The position numbers and the translations under genes are program-made. A stretch of DNA of 64,000 nt from Aequorivita echinoideorum (GTDB taxonomy: Bacteria > Bacteroidota > Bacteroidia > Flavobacteriales > Flavobacteriaceae), in the NCBI RefSeq assembly GCF_018476645.1, contig NZ_JAHCTB010000001.1, forward strand, positions 310,001-374,000, in the 5' to 3' direction. The notes under the pieces were generated by a model. That model made no database searches, had not been told where the DNA came from, and saw only the letters and a program-made list of their open reading frames with translations. Positions 8,081 through 16,676 of this stretch are shown here, piece by piece; position 1 is the first letter of the stretch, and every line of letters begins with the position of its first letter.

Positions 8081-8791
8081 TTGAAGCCTTTTCAATTCAA
8101 AAAATTTACCGTTGAACAAGACCGCTGCGCGATGAAAATTGGAACGGATGGAGTGTTGCTGGGGGCTTGGGTTTCTCTAGAAAATAATCCCTTTTCAATT
8201 TTAGATATTGGTGCTGGCACAGGAATTATTGCGCTGCAATTGGCGCAACGCAGCAATGCTGAAATGATTGATGCCATTGAAATTGAGGAAGATGCATACG
8301 AGCAGTGTGTTGATAATTTTGAAAATTCGCCGTGGGGCGATCGGCTTTTTTGCTATCACGCCTCGCTTGAAGAATTCGTGGAGGAAATAGATGATACCTA
8401 TGATATTATAATTTCCAATCCGCCCTTTTATTCCGAAGATTATAAAACATCCAGCGAATCACGGGACAAGGCACGTTTTGCTGAATCACTTCCTTTTGAT
8501 GAATTGATCGGGGGTGCATCGCAAATGCTTTCAGATGATGGGATTTTTGCAATTATCCTTCCGCGTAAGGAGGAAGAGAATTTTATATTTTTGGCTTCAG
8601 AAAAAAATCTTTTCCCTAAAAGAATTTGCCGTGTGCGCGGTACCGAAACTTCCGAAGAAAAAAGAAGCCTTATAGAGTTTTCTTTCAGAAATACACCTCC
8701 AAAAACCGAAAAACTCACCATAGAAATTTCTCGACATAACTATACTGAGGAATATAAAAATCTGGTGAAGGATTTTTATCTGAAAATGTAG
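8081..8791 (+). CDS. trmN6: tRNA1(Val) adenine-37 N6-methyltransferase family protein
   Basis: 236 residues with a TTG start at 8081. It has a class I SAM-binding fold: the glycine-rich motif LDIGAGTGIIALQL near residue 45, an acidic motif II, and the NPPFY catalytic motif of N6-adenine or N6-methyladenine-forming enzymes. The overall pattern (FKKFTVEQDRCAMKIGTDGVLLGAW at the N-terminus, given here only as its landmark) is that of YfiC/TrmN6, which methylates A37 of tRNA-Val. No upstream ATG fits. It follows rimM by 76 bases and may be cotranscribed with it. Substrate assigned by family resemblance. Confidence 0.85.
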   Translation: MKPFQFKKFTVEQDRCAMKIGTDGVLLGAWVSLENNPFSILDIGAGTGIIALQLAQRSNAEMIDAIEIEEDAYEQCVDNFENSPWGDRLFCYHASLEEFVEEIDDTYDIIISNPPFYSEDYKTSSESRDKARFAESLPFDELIGGASQMLSDDGIFAIILPRKEEENFIFLASEKNLFPKRICRVRGTETSEEKRSLIEFSFRNTPPKTEKLTIEISRHNYTEEYKNLVKDFYLKM

Positions 8792-8811
8792 GTGTTTAAG
8801 GTTGTGATTTC

Positions 8812-8819
8812 TACATTTG
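8812..8819 (+). promoter_or_regulatory. Promoter -7 box before the acyl-CoA dehydrogenase gene
   Basis: TACATTTG matches TAnnTTTG 23 bases before the ATG at 8842; a -33 element is not obvious. Confidence 0.45.
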
Positions 8820-8841
8820 TACTCCTTTAAATAAAGAGAAA

Positions 8842-10020
8842 ATGAAACCAGATTTATTCGAAGCACCAGATTATTACAATCTTGACGAATTACTTTCAGA
8901 TGAACATAAATTGGTACGCCAGGCGGCCCGCGAATGGGTAAAGCGTGACGTGTCCCCCATTATTGAAGAATACGCGCAAAAAGCCGAATTTCCAGAACAA
9001 ATAATAAAAGGTCTCGCCGAAATTGGTGCGTTTGGCCCCTACATCCCAGAAGAATACGGCGGTGCCGGACTGGATCAAATTTCATACGGCCTCATAATGC
9101 AGGAAATTGAACGCGGCGACAGTGGCGTGCGCAGTACAGCATCCGTGCAGTCATCCCTTGTTATGTACCCAATTTATAAATACGGAACTGAAGAGCAACG
9201 AAAAAAATATTTGCCGAAACTTGCTTCGGGTGAATGGATGGGATGTTTCGGGTTGACCGAACCCGACCATGGCAGCAATCCGGGCGGTATGACCACAAAT
9301 TTTAAGGATAAAGGCGATCATTATCTTTTAAATGGCGCCAAAATGTGGATAAGCAATGCCCCATTTGCGCAAGTGGCCGTAGTTTGGGCAAAAAATGAGG
9401 AAGGCAGAATTCACGGGCTTATTGTGGAACGTGGAATGGAAGGTTTTTCAACGCCTGAAACCCACAACAAATGGTCGCTTAGAGCTTCGGCAACCGGCGA
9501 GCTTATTTTTGATAACGTAAAAGTTCCGAAGGAAAATTTACTTCCGAATAAATCTGGACTGGGCGCGCCACTCGGCTGTTTGGATTCAGCTCGTTTCGGT
9601 ATAGCTTGGGGAGCCATAGGAGCGGCGATGGACTGTTATGACACCGCGCTTCGCTATTCAAAAGAAAGGGTTCAATTTGGCAAACCCATTGGTCAATATC
9701 AGCTTCAGCAGAAAAAATTGGCTGAAATGATTACCGAAATTACAAAGGCACAATTACTTGCTTGGCGTCTGGGCGTAATGCGAAATGAGGGCACCGCCAC
9801 CTCCGCACAGATATCTATGGCTAAAAGAAACAATGTGGAAATGGCCATTAACATAGCGCGCGAGGCAAGACAGGTCTTGGGCGGAATGGGAATTACTGGA
9901 GAATACAGCATTATGCGCCACTCCATGAATCTTGAAAGCGTTATTACATATGAAGGTACGCACGATGTACATTTATTGATTACAGGGCTCGACATTACTG
10001 GTCTCAACGCTTTCCAATAA
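8842..10020 (+). CDS. Acyl-CoA dehydrogenase, glutaryl-CoA dehydrogenase type
   Basis: 392 residues, FAD-dependent. The sequence has the three acyl-CoA dehydrogenase regions: an N-terminal helical part, the beta domain with GCFGLTEPDHGSNPGG, and the C-terminal helical domain with RVQFGKPIGQYQ and ARQVLGGMGI. The catalytic glutamate is E371 in TYEGTHDVH. The motif YEGTHD(V/I)H and overall spacing match glutaryl-CoA dehydrogenase, which oxidises and decarboxylates glutaryl-CoA to crotonyl-CoA in lysine and tryptophan breakdown. A saccharopine-dehydrogenase-like gene at 29625 would suit a lysine route, but the two are far apart. A strong hairpin terminator follows. Confidence 0.88.
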   Translation: MKPDLFEAPDYYNLDELLSDEHKLVRQAAREWVKRDVSPIIEEYAQKAEFPEQIIKGLAEIGAFGPYIPEEYGGAGLDQISYGLIMQEIERGDSGVRSTASVQSSLVMYPIYKYGTEEQRKKYLPKLASGEWMGCFGLTEPDHGSNPGGMTTNFKDKGDHYLLNGAKMWISNAPFAQVAVVWAKNEEGRIHGLIVERGMEGFSTPETHNKWSLRASATGELIFDNVKVPKENLLPNKSGLGAPLGCLDSARFGIAWGAIGAAMDCYDTALRYSKERVQFGKPIGQYQLQQKKLAEMITEITKAQLLAWRLGVMRNEGTATSAQISMAKRNNVEMAINIAREARQVLGGMGITGEYSIMRHSMNLESVITYEGTHDVHLLITGLDITGLNAFQ

Positions 10021-10045
10021 ATTTTAAAGAAATAAATAACCAAAG

Positions 10046-10083
10046 AAAACCACGAAAATGATTTAAATTTCGTGGTTTTTTTA
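10046..10083 (+). terminator. Intrinsic terminator after the acyl-CoA dehydrogenase gene
   Basis: AAACCACGAAA and TTTCGTGGTTT form an eleven-base stem ending in a T-run 25 bases past the stop. Confidence 0.85.
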
Positions 10084-10148
10084 TTGTGAATATTCTAAAA
10101 CCGAATGCCCATCTTTCTCGTTAATATTAGTCAAACCAAAGCTAAATT

Positions 10149-10838
10149 ATGAATTTCAAGATATTATTTCTGCTTATCCCATTTTTGCCATTGTCGTGCT
10201 CAGTCTCAAAAAATAAAAAGACTTCTGAAAATTCTGTATACGCGTATTTGGCACTTGGCGACAGTTATACCATTGGCGAAAGCGTTTGCAGCACTTGTAA
10301 TTATCCTGAGCAATTGACGGAGCGATTGAATAAAAATTCAAACAAAAAAACCTCAGTAAAAATTATCGCTAAAACCGGCTGGACCACTACAGATTTATTG
10401 GGCGCAATTCGGCTCGAAAATCCATCTACAGATTATGATTTGGTAACGCTTCTAATTGGTGTGAATAATCAATATCAAGGTAAACCCTTTTCAATTTATG
10501 AAGAAGAATTTAATCAACTTCTGAAAATGGCGATTGAATTTGCCAATGGAAAAAAAGAAAATGTAATTGTGCTTTCCATTCCAGACTATGCGTACACACC
10601 GTTTGGGCAACAATCTGGCAAGGCTGAAAGAATTACTTCGGAATTAAAACGGTACAACCAATACGCTGAAAAAACCGCAAAAGAGATGGGCATTTATTTT
10701 CAGGAAATTACTGATATTACGCAGCAGGGATTAGAAAATCCAGCCCTTGTAGCTTCAGATGGGTTACATCCTTCAAACGAAGCTTATTCAAAATTTGTAG
10801 ATAGAATGATTGAAAAAGTTTCAAAAATACTTCGTTAA
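10149..10838 (+). CDS. SGNH/GDSL hydrolase family lipoprotein
   Basis: 229 residues. The signal peptide ends in the lipobox LPLSC, with the lipidated cysteine at residue 17, so the enzyme is anchored to a membrane. SGNH blocks are present: catalytic Ser39 in LALGDSYTIG, the Asn of block III in LIGVNNQYQ, and the Asp-His pair in SDGLHPS near the C-terminus. Likely an esterase or deacetylase of lipids or carbohydrates; the substrate cannot be read from the sequence. Its stop overlaps the stop of the opposite ferredoxin gene by four bases. Confidence 0.85.
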   Translation: MNFKILFLLIPFLPLSCSVSKNKKTSENSVYAYLALGDSYTIGESVCSTCNYPEQLTERLNKNSNKKTSVKIIAKTGWTTTDLLGAIRLENPSTDYDLVTLLIGVNNQYQGKPFSIYEEEFNQLLKMAIEFANGKKENVIVLSIPDYAYTPFGQQSGKAERITSELKRYNQYAEKTAKEMGIYFQEITDITQQGLENPALVASDGLHPSNEAYSKFVDRMIEKVSKILR

Positions 10839-11164
10839 ACTTCCGGAGCCAATTCAACTTCAAGGCCATCCAATTCTTCTTTCAAAAAAATTTGGCAGCC
10901 CAAGCGGCTATTTTCTTTCACATTAAACGCTTCCGAAAGCATTAAATCCTCATCGTAACTCATTTCTGGCAAGTCGTGATTGCTCATAATATAACATTGG
11001 CAAGAGGCACACATCGCCATTCCGCCACAGATTCCAATAGTTCCTTCGGGTGCAAGTTCATAGGAGCGAACCACTTCCATTAGGTTCATATTCATATCTG
11101 TGGGAGCATCAACTATATGTGCCGTACCCTCGCGATCGATTATTTTTATTTTGATATCTGTCAT
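10835..11164 (-). CDS. 2Fe-2S ferredoxin (adrenodoxin type)
   Basis: 109 residues. Cluster ligands are C46, C52, C55 and C90 in the spacing C-x5-C-x2-C...C (ICGGMAMCASC and RLGCQIF), as in vertebrate/ISC-type ferredoxins. It donates single electrons. The start at 11164 (MTDIKIKIID) was preferred; an upstream ATG at 11209 would overlap the reductase gene and adds unlikely residues. It is the last gene of the Mrp-Nfu-reductase-ferredoxin run, 37 bases after the reductase, so the reductase is its probable partner. Confidence 0.93.
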   Translation of the reverse strand: MTDIKIKIIDREGTAHIVDAPTDMNMNLMEVVRSYELAPEGTIGICGGMAMCASCQCYIMSNHDLPEMSYDEDLMLSEAFNVKENSRLGCQIFLKEELDGLEVELAPEV

Positions 11165-11201
11165 AAAATCTTGAAACCCACTATTAATCCGAAAAAAATC
11201 G

Positions 11202-12254
11202 CTAGTCAATTGATTTTACAACCGCTTTGGGAGCTTCCTTTTTGCTTCCGTCGAAACCTTCCACGCCACCAACGGTGGTATATTTCATAACATAACGCTT
11301 CTCGGGGAAAATTCTCTGGAAGGCACTTTGGCACATTAACGTTGCTTCGTGAAAACCGCAGAGTATCAATTTCAATTTTCCGGGATACGTATTAACATCA
11401 CCAATGGCGTAAATTCCCGGAATGTTTGTTTGATAATCCAATGTATTATCAACTTTAATGGCATTTTTTTCAATTTCCAATCCCCAATCAGCAATGGGTC
11501 CGAGTTTTGGTGCCAATCCAAATAGCGGAATAAAGTGATCGCACTCTCTGTTAAAAACCTCAGCACCCTGTTTTATTACAACTTCTTCCAAATGATTTCT
11601 GCCTACCAAACCGATGACTTCTGCCGGGGTAATCATTTCAATTTTACCTAAATTTTTTAGTTCCTGCACTTTTTCAACGCTATCTAGCGCACCACGGAAT
11701 TCATTTCTTCTGTGAATGAGTGTCACGCTTTCGGCTATATCTGTTAAAAAAATACTCCAATCCAGTGCAGAATCGCCCCCTCCAGAAATAATCACGTTTT
11801 TTCCTCGATACATTTCGGGATCGCGAATAATGTATTCCACACCATTATCTTCATAATCTGAAATATTGGTGATGGGAGGTTTTCTGGGTTCAAAACTTCC
11901 CAGCCCGCCGGCAATTGCTATAACCGGAGCGTGGTGTTTTGTTCCCCTATCTGTGGTTACGATAAAGGATCCATCTTCAAGTTTCTCGATGGTCTCTGCC
12001 CTTTCGCCCAAGGTAAAACCGGGCTGGAATGGCTCAATCTGTTTCATTAAATTATTCACCAAATCTCCCGCAAGTACTTCGGGAAAAGCTGGAATATCAT
12101 AAATTGGTTTTTTGGGATATATCTCGGCGCATTGGCCGCCAGGTTGTGGAAGCGCATCGATTAAATGACATTTTAATTTTAACAATCCTGCCTCAAAAAC
12201 GGTAAAAAGACCTGTAGGGCCCGCACCAATTATGAGAATATCTGTTTTTATCAT
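11202..12254 (-). CDS. Ferredoxin-NADP+ reductase, thioredoxin-reductase-like (YumC type)
   Basis: 350 residues with two Rossmann folds. The FAD-binding GAGPTGLFTVFEAG is at the N-terminus, the NAD(P)-binding ISGGGDSALDW is mid-protein, and a second FAD contact IYAIGDVNTYPG is near the end. The CxxC of thioredoxin reductases is absent, which together with the length fits the YumC-type ferredoxin/flavodoxin-NADP+ reductase. It would pass electrons between NADPH and the ferredoxin encoded just downstream, probably in support of Fe-S enzymes made with Nfu and Mrp from the same run. Confidence 0.9.
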   Translation of the reverse strand: MIKTDILIIGAGPTGLFTVFEAGLLKLKCHLIDALPQPGGQCAEIYPKKPIYDIPAFPEVLAGDLVNNLMKQIEPFQPGFTLGERAETIEKLEDGSFIVTTDRGTKHHAPVIAIAGGLGSFEPRKPPITNISDYEDNGVEYIIRDPEMYRGKNVIISGGGDSALDWSIFLTDIAESVTLIHRRNEFRGALDSVEKVQELKNLGKIEMITPAEVIGLVGRNHLEEVVIKQGAEVFNRECDHFIPLFGLAPKLGPIADWGLEIEKNAIKVDNTLDYQTNIPGIYAIGDVNTYPGKLKLILCGFHEATLMCQSAFQRIFPEKRYVMKYTTVGGVEGFDGSKKEAPKAVVKSID

Positions 12255-12325
12255 GAAAGATTAACTCTTAAATTTCTGTTAGTAATAAATTTGGGACAAG
12301 AGAATTTTTAAAAAAATAGTTTGGC

Positions 12326-12568
12326 TTATGCAGTAACACTTACAACCTTTTCAATTTGCGGTGCGTATTTTTTTATGGTCATTTCCACGCCACTTTTTAG
12401 GGTCATTTGGTTAACGGAACACCCCACACAGGCACCCTGCAATTGAACATTCACCACTTTACCTTCTTCAATGGAGACCAATGAAATATCACCCCCATCA
12501 CCTTGTAAGAAAGGACGGATTTCAGCTAGTGCTTCCTCTACTTTTGTCTTTAATTCGTGTGCTGTCAT
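12326..12568 (-). CDS. NifU C-terminal domain Fe-S scaffold/carrier protein (Nfu)
   Basis: 80 residues, essentially a single Nfu domain. The cluster-binding pair C47-x2-C50 lies in GACVGCSVNQMTLKSGVE, preceded by GDGGDISL. Two subunits bridge a [4Fe-4S] cluster through these cysteines and hand it to apo-enzymes. It starts one base after the end of the mrp gene, so the two are cotranscribed. Confidence 0.93.
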   Translation of the reverse strand: MTAHELKTKVEEALAEIRPFLQGDGGDISLVSIEEGKVVNVQLQGACVGCSVNQMTLKSGVEMTIKKYAPQIEKVVSVTA

Positions 12569-12569
12569 A

Positions 12570-13709
12570 TTATTTTTTTACGGCGCTGCAACCGGCCATT
12601 GTAGTGATTTTAATTGCTTCGGTAGGAGGCAAATTTTCATTGCGCAACACCGTTTGCTGCACAACATTTTTGGTTATCGCCTCAAAAGCTTCTTCCGTTT
12701 TAGTAGCTGTTTGTAAAGCCGCGGGTCTGCCCACATCACCAGCTTCACGGATACTTTGAACCAAAGGTATTTCGCCCAGATAAGGTACGTTCAAGTCTTC
12801 TGACAGATTTTTTGCGCCTTCCTTTCCGAATATGTAATACTTATTTTCCGGCAGTTCTGCTGGGGTAAAATAGGCCATGTTTTCTATAATTCCCAAAACA
12901 GGAACATCAATATTTTCCTGCTGAAACATAGCAACTCCCTTTCTGGCATCTGCCAAAGCCACATTCTGGGGAGTACTTACAACCACAGCTCCAGTTATAG
13001 GAAGGGATTGCATGATGCTTAAATGAATATCGCCCGTTCCCGGAGGTAGGTCAATCAACATAAAGTCCAGTTCGCCCCAAGCCGCGTCAAAAATCAATTG
13101 ATTGAGGGCTTTAGCGGCCATAGGCCCACGCCAGATAACAGCTTGATTGGGCTGTGTGAAAAACCCAATGGATAGAATTTTGATTCCATAATTTTCAATG
13201 GGTCTCATTTTACTTTTTCCGCCCACATTAACAGATAGTGGCTTTTCCATCGCAACATCAAACATAATGGGGATTGATGGCCCATAAATATCTGCATCCA
13301 AAATACCAACCTTAAAACCCATTTTTGAAAGCGTAATGGCAAGATTTGCAGTTACAGTAGACTTACCAACACCGCCCTTGCCAGATGCTACGGCTACAAT
13401 ATTCTGTATTCCCGGAATGGGCTTGCCTTTTATAAGATTTGGATTTTGCGGTTTTGTGGGAGCCTCAACTTTTATATTGACTTGAACTTTTGCGTTTGGA
13501 TCCACATTTTCATGAATGGTTTTAATGATATCGGCTTCGGTCCTTTTTTTTATATGAAGTGCGGGTGTGGACAATTTCACATCCACAATTACCTCATCCG
13601 CAAAGGTTACAACATTATGAACCGCACCACTTTCAACCATATTTTTCCCTTCGCCAGAAACTGTTATATTTTCAAGGGCACTGAGGATATTCTGTTTTGA
13701 AATGTTCAT
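12570..13709 (-). CDS. Mrp/ApbC-type P-loop ATPase, Fe-S cluster carrier
   Basis: 379 residues. Residues 1-85 form a MIP18/DUF59 domain. The deviant Walker A GKGGVGKS is at 110-117, the switch regions follow, and IDLPPGTGD is the signature Mrp motif. These proteins carry Fe-S clusters in bacteria. The usual C-x2-C pair after the ENMAYF segment is replaced by TPAELPENKYYIF, which has no cysteine, so the standard cluster ligand motif is missing. I recall this as common in Bacteroidota. First gene of a four-gene Fe-S/redox operon with a TATATTTG promoter box upstream. Confidence 0.92.
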   Translation of the reverse strand: MNISKQNILSALENITVSGEGKNMVESGAVHNVVTFADEVIVDVKLSTPALHIKKRTEADIIKTIHENVDPNAKVQVNIKVEAPTKPQNPNLIKGKPIPGIQNIVAVASGKGGVGKSTVTANLAITLSKMGFKVGILDADIYGPSIPIMFDVAMEKPLSVNVGGKSKMRPIENYGIKILSIGFFTQPNQAVIWRGPMAAKALNQLIFDAAWGELDFMLIDLPPGTGDIHLSIMQSLPITGAVVVSTPQNVALADARKGVAMFQQENIDVPVLGIIENMAYFTPAELPENKYYIFGKEGAKNLSEDLNVPYLGEIPLVQSIREAGDVGRPAALQTATKTEEAFEAITKNVVQQTVLRNENLPPTEAIKITTMAGCSAVKK

Positions 13710-13744
13710 TATTTTACTGAAATATTTAGATTGATTCTAAAGTG

Positions 13745-13752
13745 CAAATATA
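13745..13752 (-). promoter_or_regulatory. Promoter -7 box of the mrp-nfu-reductase-ferredoxin operon
   Basis: The minus strand reads TATATTTG about 36 bases before the mrp ATG. Confidence 0.5.
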
Positions 13753-13867
13753 CTAAAATAAGTTGGCAGTAGTCTGTGAGAGCCAGTACTATCTATTCGA
13801 AGAAAATTACTATTTTATGTAAATTTTAAAAAAATTAGGAAATAATTTTTTCCAACATTTCTCTCCT

Positions 13868-14194
13868 TCATAATTCAATATTTGGGTCCCAAAAAATGTT
13901 TTTAAAATCCTGAACTTTATTATCCTTAATTTCTACACCTTCACTTTCAAGCAGCTGTTGCATCAAATTAGTTCCCTGGAAATGGTGTTTTCCAGTAAGC
14001 AAACCATTTCTATTTACAACTCTGTGCGCAGGAACATCTGGAAGTTTTCCGCTGGAATTCATAGCCCAGCCAACCATCCTGGCACTACCGGACGCACCCA
14101 AATAGATTGCAATGGCACCATAGCTGGTTACCCTGCCGAAGGGAATCTGCACGGCAACTTCATAAACTCTTTCAAAAAATCCTTCGATGGACAT
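13868..14194 (-). CDS. Alkyltransferase-like protein (ATL), MGMT family without catalytic cysteine
   Basis: 108 residues, equal to the DNA-binding domain of O6-alkylguanine DNA methyltransferase. The motif that would be PCHRV reads PAHRV (residues 55-59), with alanine at 56 where the methyl-accepting cysteine should be. The rest is intact: IPFGRVTSYGAIA and SARMVGWAMN for DNA binding, and NRNGLL after the motif. ATL proteins bind O6-alkylguanine without repairing it and pass the lesion to nucleotide excision repair. Stop is followed closely by a LysE-type gene upstream on the same strand (2-base gap). Confidence 0.88.
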   Translation of the reverse strand: MSIEGFFERVYEVAVQIPFGRVTSYGAIAIYLGASGSARMVGWAMNSSGKLPDVPAHRVVNRNGLLTGKHHFQGTNLMQQLLESEGVEIKDNKVQDFKNIFWDPNIEL

Positions 14195-14196
14195 TT

Positions 14197-14823
14197 TTAA
14201 ATTTCGTTTAAAATTTTCAGAAAAGTAATGATTGAAATTATGGCGGTGATAATTCCCAAGAGATAATTAAAGTTCATTTTGAATTTACGCTGATGCTCCT
14301 TCGGCCTAAAAAATTGGACGTAAATGGCAAGCATCGCAAACGTACCCAAACCTGATGCAATTACCGCAACCAAAAGTGCGGGCTGCGTAAACGAAAACCA
14401 ATGAAAGGCTGAAAATGTGATGCTTACATATACCCAATAAGGCAAGGGCAATAAATTCAAAATAGCAAGAAACATTCCCGAAAAAAAGCGATTGGTCTTT
14501 GAGTGCACGGAATTTTCCCGGACTTCGCGGCGGGTATCCTTCGCAATAAAGAAAAAATAAATAGTAAGACTTATAAAAATACCCAGTGCTACTTTTTGAA
14601 GAACATTCACCACCTCTGGGTGCATTTCAATATACCGAGCAAAAAGAAGCGCAACATACGTCTGTACCAAAACCGTTGTGCAAACCCCCGCAGAAAAAAG
14701 AAAGGCTTTTTTGCGTCCTTCCTTCATACTTATCTTGGCAGCGTACATATTGAGCAAACCTGGTGGAATTACTCCAATAATAGCGCCCACAAAACCAATA
14801 AGGAAGTTGCTGAAAATGGTCAT
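14197..14823 (-). CDS. LysE family amino-acid exporter-like membrane protein
   Basis: 208 residues with about six hydrophobic segments. The first holds the family landmark GVIPPGLLNMYAAKISMKEG, where the GxxPPG near the N-terminus is typical of LysE/RhtB exporters. The substrate is unknown. The ATL gene begins two bases after its stop, so the two are cotranscribed, though no functional link is evident. Confidence 0.8.
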   Translation of the reverse strand: MTIFSNFLIGFVGAIIGVIPPGLLNMYAAKISMKEGRKKAFLFSAGVCTTVLVQTYVALLFARYIEMHPEVVNVLQKVALGIFISLTIYFFFIAKDTRREVRENSVHSKTNRFFSGMFLAILNLLPLPYWVYVSITFSAFHWFSFTQPALLVAVIASGLGTFAMLAIYVQFFRPKEHQRKFKMNFNYLLGIITAIISIITFLKILNEI

Positions 14824-14862
14824 TTTTTGGTTGTTATGCCCGTGAATATAAGAAATTAAAAC

Positions 14863-15537
14863 TTAACGGAAACCAAAGCGGATGTACGTTATCTTTTTAC
14901 CGATTTCCAAATATTGTTTCTCGTAAAATGTCTGAATATTGGTTACGGCCGAAGGAGAATAGCTGTTTCCATAAACATCGTGGTGCGCGTATTCAATGTT
15001 TTGCCCCATTCCCTGCAATAAACCCAAGGTATAACCGTGCATAAACTCGCTATCGGTCTTTAAGTGGACAACCCCACTTGGTTTCAGGATTTTTTTGTAT
15101 TTCTGAAGGAATTCGGGATTTGTCAATCGGTGTTTGGTGCGCTTGTATTTTATCTGCGGATCTGGAAAAGTAATCCAGATTTCGTCAACTTCATTTTCGG
15201 CAAAAATATGATCGATCAATTCAATTTGAGTCCTTAAAAAACCAACATTACTGTAACCTTCTTCCAATGCAGTTTTTGCTCCGCGCCAAAATCTGGCTCC
15301 TTTAATATCAATCCCCAAGAAATTTTTATCTGAAAAGGATTTAGCGAGATTCACGGAATATTCGCCCTTTCCACAACCAAGTTCCAACACAAGCGGGTTG
15401 TCATTTTTGAAGAAATTTTTCTTCCAATTTCCCTTTAAATTCAACGAATCCGCGATTACTTGCTCTCGTGAAGGCTGCACTACGTTTCCAAATGTCTCGT
15501 TTTCCTTGAATCTTTTAAGTTTGTTCTTACTTCCCAA
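14863..15537 (-). CDS. trmB: tRNA (guanine-46-N7)-methyltransferase
   Basis: 224 residues, normal size. The SAM-binding motif LVLELGCGKGEYSVNLA is followed by FLGIDIKGARFW. The substrate-binding motif WITFPDPQIKYKRTKHRL is the most diagnostic TrmB signature. The enzyme methylates G46 in the variable loop of tRNAs. It is the first of three minus-strand genes (trmB, LysE-like, ATL). Confidence 0.95.
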   Translation of the reverse strand: MGSKNKLKRFKENETFGNVVQPSREQVIADSLNLKGNWKKNFFKNDNPLVLELGCGKGEYSVNLAKSFSDKNFLGIDIKGARFWRGAKTALEEGYSNVGFLRTQIELIDHIFAENEVDEIWITFPDPQIKYKRTKHRLTNPEFLQKYKKILKPSGVVHLKTDSEFMHGYTLGLLQGMGQNIEYAHHDVYGNSYSPSAVTNIQTFYEKQYLEIGKKITYIRFGFR

Positions 15538-15590
15538 AATTTTAAATTTTTGGTAAAATTACGGAAATATAACAGCGTCGCAATTATAGC

Positions 15591-15598
15591 TACCTTTG
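15591..15598 (+). promoter_or_regulatory. Promoter -7 box almost touching the glycosyltransferase ATG
   Basis: TACCTTTG lies four bases before the ATG at 15603. Transcription would be expected to start at or within a few bases of the ATG, suggesting a leaderless or near-leaderless mRNA. Confidence 0.5.
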
Positions 15599-15602
15599 TT
15601 TT

Positions 15603-16676
15603 ATGCCGAAAAACAAGACCATTCTGGTTGCGCCGCTGCACTGGGGCCTGGGCCACGCCACACGTTGCATTCCCATAATTCGAGAATTGCTGAAAAATGA
15701 TTTCGATGTTATTTTGGCTTCAGATGGCGCTGCGCTTTTACTGCTTCAAAAGGAATTTCCGCAGCTGCAATCCTTGGAACTTCCTTCCTATAATATTAAG
15801 TACCCAAAGAAAGGAGAGTTCTTCAAAATGAAAATTTTTCTGAAGCTTCCTGCCATTCAAAAAACAATGGCCGAAGAAAAGAAAATTATAAAAAAATTAG
15901 TGGCCGCGAACAAAATTGATGGGATAGTAAGCGATAACCGCTTTGGTGTTCGCCACAAAGCAATTCCGTCAGTTTTTATCACGCACCAGCTCAATGTTTT
16001 GACCGGAAACACTACCTATTTTACAAGTAAGATGCACCAAAAAATCATAAAAAAATTTGATGCATGCTGGGTGCCCGATGTTAAAGATAGGGTGTTGAAT
16101 TTAAGCGGGGATTTGGGACATCTTAAAAAACCTGATTTTCCCGTAACCTACATTGGCATTTTAAGCCGAATGGAAAAGGAGAAACTTCCCAAAAAATATG
16201 ACATTCTTGCCGTTTTGTCCGGACCGGAACCGCAGCGTACCTTGCTTGAGGAAAAATTATTGGAGGAATTCAAAAATAGCCGAAAAAAAATTCTAATTGT
16301 TCAGGGAATTGTGGAAAAGGAACAAAAGTGGACTGAAAATTCCAATATTGAAATCGTCAATTTTATGCAGAGCAAAGAACTGGAAAAGGCCATTAATGAA
16401 AGTGAAATTGTTGTATCACGTTCAGGTTATACCACTATTATGGACCTTGCCGCACTAGGAAAAAAGGCATTTTTTATACCCACACCGGGACAATATGAAC
16501 AGGAATATTTGGCCAAACGATTAAAGAATCTTGGCATTGCGCCAAGTTGTAAACAGCATACATTTTCAGAAGAAAAATTGAATTCCACAACGCTGTATAA
16601 AGGGTTGCAATCCGTTAAATCCGAAACCAATTTTGAAGAATTATTTGGCTTTTTCCAAAGTAAAGGAAAACTCTGA
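15603..16676 (+). CDS. MurG-like GT-B glycosyltransferase
   Basis: 357 residues. The N-terminal lobe opens with a hydrophobic strand and APLHWGLGHATRCIPII, the GHxxR-type loop of GT28 enzymes. The C-terminal lobe has SRSGYTTIMDLAALGKKAFFIP and PGQYEQEYLAKRL, matching the nucleotide-sugar-binding region of the GT28 C-terminal domain. It probably transfers a sugar to a lipid or protein acceptor, but no neighbour points to a substrate. Not MurG itself: no cell-wall gene is near. It overlaps the 3' end of the opposite kinase gene by 36 bases. Confidence 0.78.
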   Translation: MPKNKTILVAPLHWGLGHATRCIPIIRELLKNDFDVILASDGAALLLLQKEFPQLQSLELPSYNIKYPKKGEFFKMKIFLKLPAIQKTMAEEKKIIKKLVAANKIDGIVSDNRFGVRHKAIPSVFITHQLNVLTGNTTYFTSKMHQKIIKKFDACWVPDVKDRVLNLSGDLGHLKKPDFPVTYIGILSRMEKEKLPKKYDILAVLSGPEPQRTLLEEKLLEEFKNSRKKILIVQGIVEKEQKWTENSNIEIVNFMQSKELEKAINESEIVVSRSGYTTIMDLAALGKKAFFIPTPGQYEQEYLAKRLKNLGIAPSCKQHTFSEEKLNSTTLYKGLQSVKSETNFEELFGFFQSKGKL

